From Calvatia gigantea (Eukaryota > Basidiomycota > Agaricomycetes > Agaricales > Lycoperdaceae), in assembly GCA_025093985.1 (NCBI GenBank), contig JACAAK010000050.1:1-51214 (forward strand): DNA of 51,214 nt, written 5' to 3'. Below, one piece after another: positions 49,036 through 51,214 of the stretch (the stretch's first letter is position 1; each line of letters starts with the position of its first letter). A program made the position numbers and the translations under genes. The notes under the pieces were generated by a model. It had not been told where the DNA came from, ran no database searches, and worked only from the letters and a program-made list of their open reading frames with translations.

Positions 49036-51214
49036 TCAAATCGTGGAGAGACCGAGCTCAGGCGAAATGTTCACCTTGGGTGAGGGAATGCGCCTTAGGT
49101 GAATACGTCGGCAACCAGTGTCTTCAGTTGGGCGTGTAAACGGGCTTGAGTTTTCCTTCTTCAATGACCCATGAATGAAGTGATGATCGGATGCGATGTG
49201 CTTGTACGAGATGAAATTGGTGATCAGCGCCAGTGCAATGGCGGACTGTAGTATCAGAAAAGAGGGTCGTGGCACCAAGTTGGAGTTAAGACTTGGGAAC
49301 GAGGGACGGACCATAGTGCTTCTTTCGTGGCATGGGTAGCTGCAACGTATTCGGACTCTGTGGTGGACAGGGTTACGAGTTCCTGTCGTTTAGCACTCCA
49401 CGAAACGGCACCGCCATTTATCATAAACGCGAAGCCAGAAGTAGCACGGCGATCCTCAGCCATGTTACCATCAGCGTCGGTGTACCCTTGTGGCTCCTCG
49501 TTCGAGCCACCATAAGTGAGCCATAGATCGCGTGTCTTCTTAAATAACGAAGCCCGTTTAACGGCCTCCCGTGAGCCTCCCCTGGGTTCTTGGAAAATAC
49601 GATAGACTTGGACGCATAGCGACTCGGAGAGTGCCGAGGGCCGCGTACATAAGTGTACCAACGGCTTCCTGATATGGGATGCGTGCATACGAGCGATGTC
49701 GGTGTGGTTTTGGGAGCGTGGTCGGAGGTGAGGCGAATGGTGGTTCCATGGGGGAACTGGCGGGTTTTGCTCCTCGAGACCAAAGCGGCGGAGGGATGCT
49801 CAATATATGACCTTGGGAAGTAGTAACTTGCCTTCCTCCCGGACCTCTTCCTCAATGCCTAACAGCCAATGTAACTCCCTAGATTGTCACCTCAAAAATT
49901 GCCACCCGTTTTTAACCCAATTTATCCGTGTGAGTTTGGTACCTGTGAGCGTGCATCGCAATGTGAACAGCAGGATGATGAGGTCGAGGCGTAGTTGAGA
50001 ATGACACACACGGGTACTATCAGTCGTGGAACCCAATGTTGTCAACCAGGATTTCACATAGCGTTGATGACCACGTCGCCCTGATGCTTCATCCATAGAG
50101 AGTTTGCGAAGTGGAGACCTTGCAGGATGTTCTGGGTCTTCAAACCGGTGGTTGCCGAATGAATTACTTCATCGATAGCTTCCCATTTAGGTAAGCACCC
50201 TTGTATCAATTGGTGTCTCCAATCCGGGCGCAGATAGGAGGATCCCTCGTGATGCGATTTTGCAACGGTCGTAGGATGAAATCTCAACTTGGACTTGGAG
50301 AACCCTGTGCAAGAGCTGCTTGTAGCGGACAGCGTTCCCTTGGGCATTTCTTGACTTCGTAAACCCCTTTGATCGACGAGTTTGCTTCGGACGCAAGTCT
50401 GCGATCCACGTTCCCGTTCATCGCTGGCTACCTCTTCCACCCACTATGCCACTGGCCATTCTGGCCTCCTCATGGCCCTTTAAGGTCTTCGGCCATGGCC
50501 TGTTCGTCCACTCAAGAGAATGCCAAACTTCCTCCCACGCCCTTCAACAAAGGTAACGCACCCCTTTCGGATGTAAGAGCTTTCTGGCAGGATTCGGTTC
50601 GAGTGGCGTTCTTGGGTGTTACCTCACATCTGGTTGGTGTGACAGGTTTTGGCTTGTGTAGGTTGGCGGCAATGGTGTGGTGGTGGCTCAAGGGTAGGTC
50701 TGAATCCTTGGTACCTTCCAAGGTGACATTGATTCACTGAATCCGTCTTAACTGATCCTCCCCTTCAGATTCGGATTAGCAATGTAACGTTCCCTCAACG
50801 AACACTCCGGTCTGGATACAGTCCCAGCCATTACTGTCGTCATCAAAGCCCAACATTTCCCTCCTTGGCGCGTGGATCCAACTTATCACCCCCTCCTTGG
50901 AAAACCCAACACACCTCGCCCCATCCGAGGTCCTCAGGCGGTCTCTGTTTGTATACCATTTAAAAGGATTTTTTCTGCGATCACCCTTGTACTGTCCTAT
51001 TCATCAACCATACAAGTCCGGCACATTCCGCCCTAATGTTTCGGAAGCCGTGCGCGTGGTTGAGTGGAGCATCGAGGATACGGTTTCGACGTTCTGCTAT
51101 GCCATTGTGCTGTGGAGTGTCGTGGACAGTAAGTTTGACTTGAGTGCCTCGTGATTGTAGTTCACGGAAAGCATTCCCTGTATATTCGCCTCCACGGTCT
51201 GAGTGTAGCGTCTT
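49036..51214 (-). mobile_element. decayed Ty1/copia element (integrase to RNase H)
   Basis: Read from the right end on the minus strand: integrase core with LHSDRGGEYTGNAF and HDTPQHNGIAERRNR near 51190-51050, then LMNRT near 51015; a low-complexity linker; reverse transcriptase pieces around 50330-49900 with frame changes; YARIPYQEAVGTLMYAALGT (49700-49640); RNase H with LTYGGSNEEPQGYTDADGN, RRATSGFAFMINGGAVSWSA and ELVTLSTTESEYVAATHA (49530-49330); then QSAIALA and PSPKV to a stop near 49036. Many frameshifts; inactive. The 5' part lies beyond the window. Confidence 0.9.

Overview
The window looks like genomic DNA of a mushroom-forming basidiomycete (Agaricomycetes). The genes are split by many short GT-AG introns (about 40-68 nt) with very short exons, and the families are typical of that group: GIMAP/AIG1-like P-loop GTPases, F-box remnants, a membrane-anchored aspartic protease, a class II P450, Ty1/copia debris. 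No rRNA, tRNA or CRISPR array was seen.

Layout. 0.5-0.9 kb: a possible small secreted protein (minus). 1.4-2.7 kb: a complete farnesyl diphosphate synthase (plus). 2.2-9.2 kb: a block with two related GTPase genes (minus) and two decayed genes. It is repeated almost exactly at 9.5-16.5 kb, where the synthase survives only as a 3' fragment. 16.5-32.5 kb: an alpha/beta hydrolase, an F-box-like gene, a transmembrane aspartic protease, a 2H-phosphoesterase (AKAP7/ASCC1-like) and Rho1, given as interleaved partial copies. 32.4-43.2 kb: a roadblock dynein light chain, a GNAT acetyltransferase, a P450 and an F-box/LRR remnant, again in partial duplicate. 43.6-44.4 kb: peptidyl-tRNA hydrolase 2. 46.7-51.2 kb: decayed copia elements in both orientations.

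The main structural feature is a mosaic of direct repeats. If the single-copy stretches are called z, y, u, v, w, t and the duplicated blocks C, D, E, F, G, the window reads C-y-D | z-C | E | D-u-F | G | F-v-E-w-G-t. Each duplicated block has one copy with a natural left flank and one with a natural right flank, or one copy with both natural flanks. The simple order z-C-y-D-u-F-v-E-w-G-t therefore places every gene intact. As given, several genes are bro­ken at junctions (Rho1 at 21.7 kb, protease at 26.3 and 29.5 kb, P450 at 26.3 kb, roadblock and GNAT at 35.3 kb). One repeat copy (27.6-29.5 kb) switches abruptly to noisy, indel-rich sequence. This pattern fits either mis-joined alleles of a dikaryon with raw-read gap filling, or a real template-switching rearrangement. 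I favour the first.

The genes do not form an obvious pathway; they are mostly housekeeping or signalling genes. The most interesting biology is the GTPase pair: side-by-side paralogues with complementary defects in their nucleotide-binding motifs, one of them with a kinase-like C-terminal tail.
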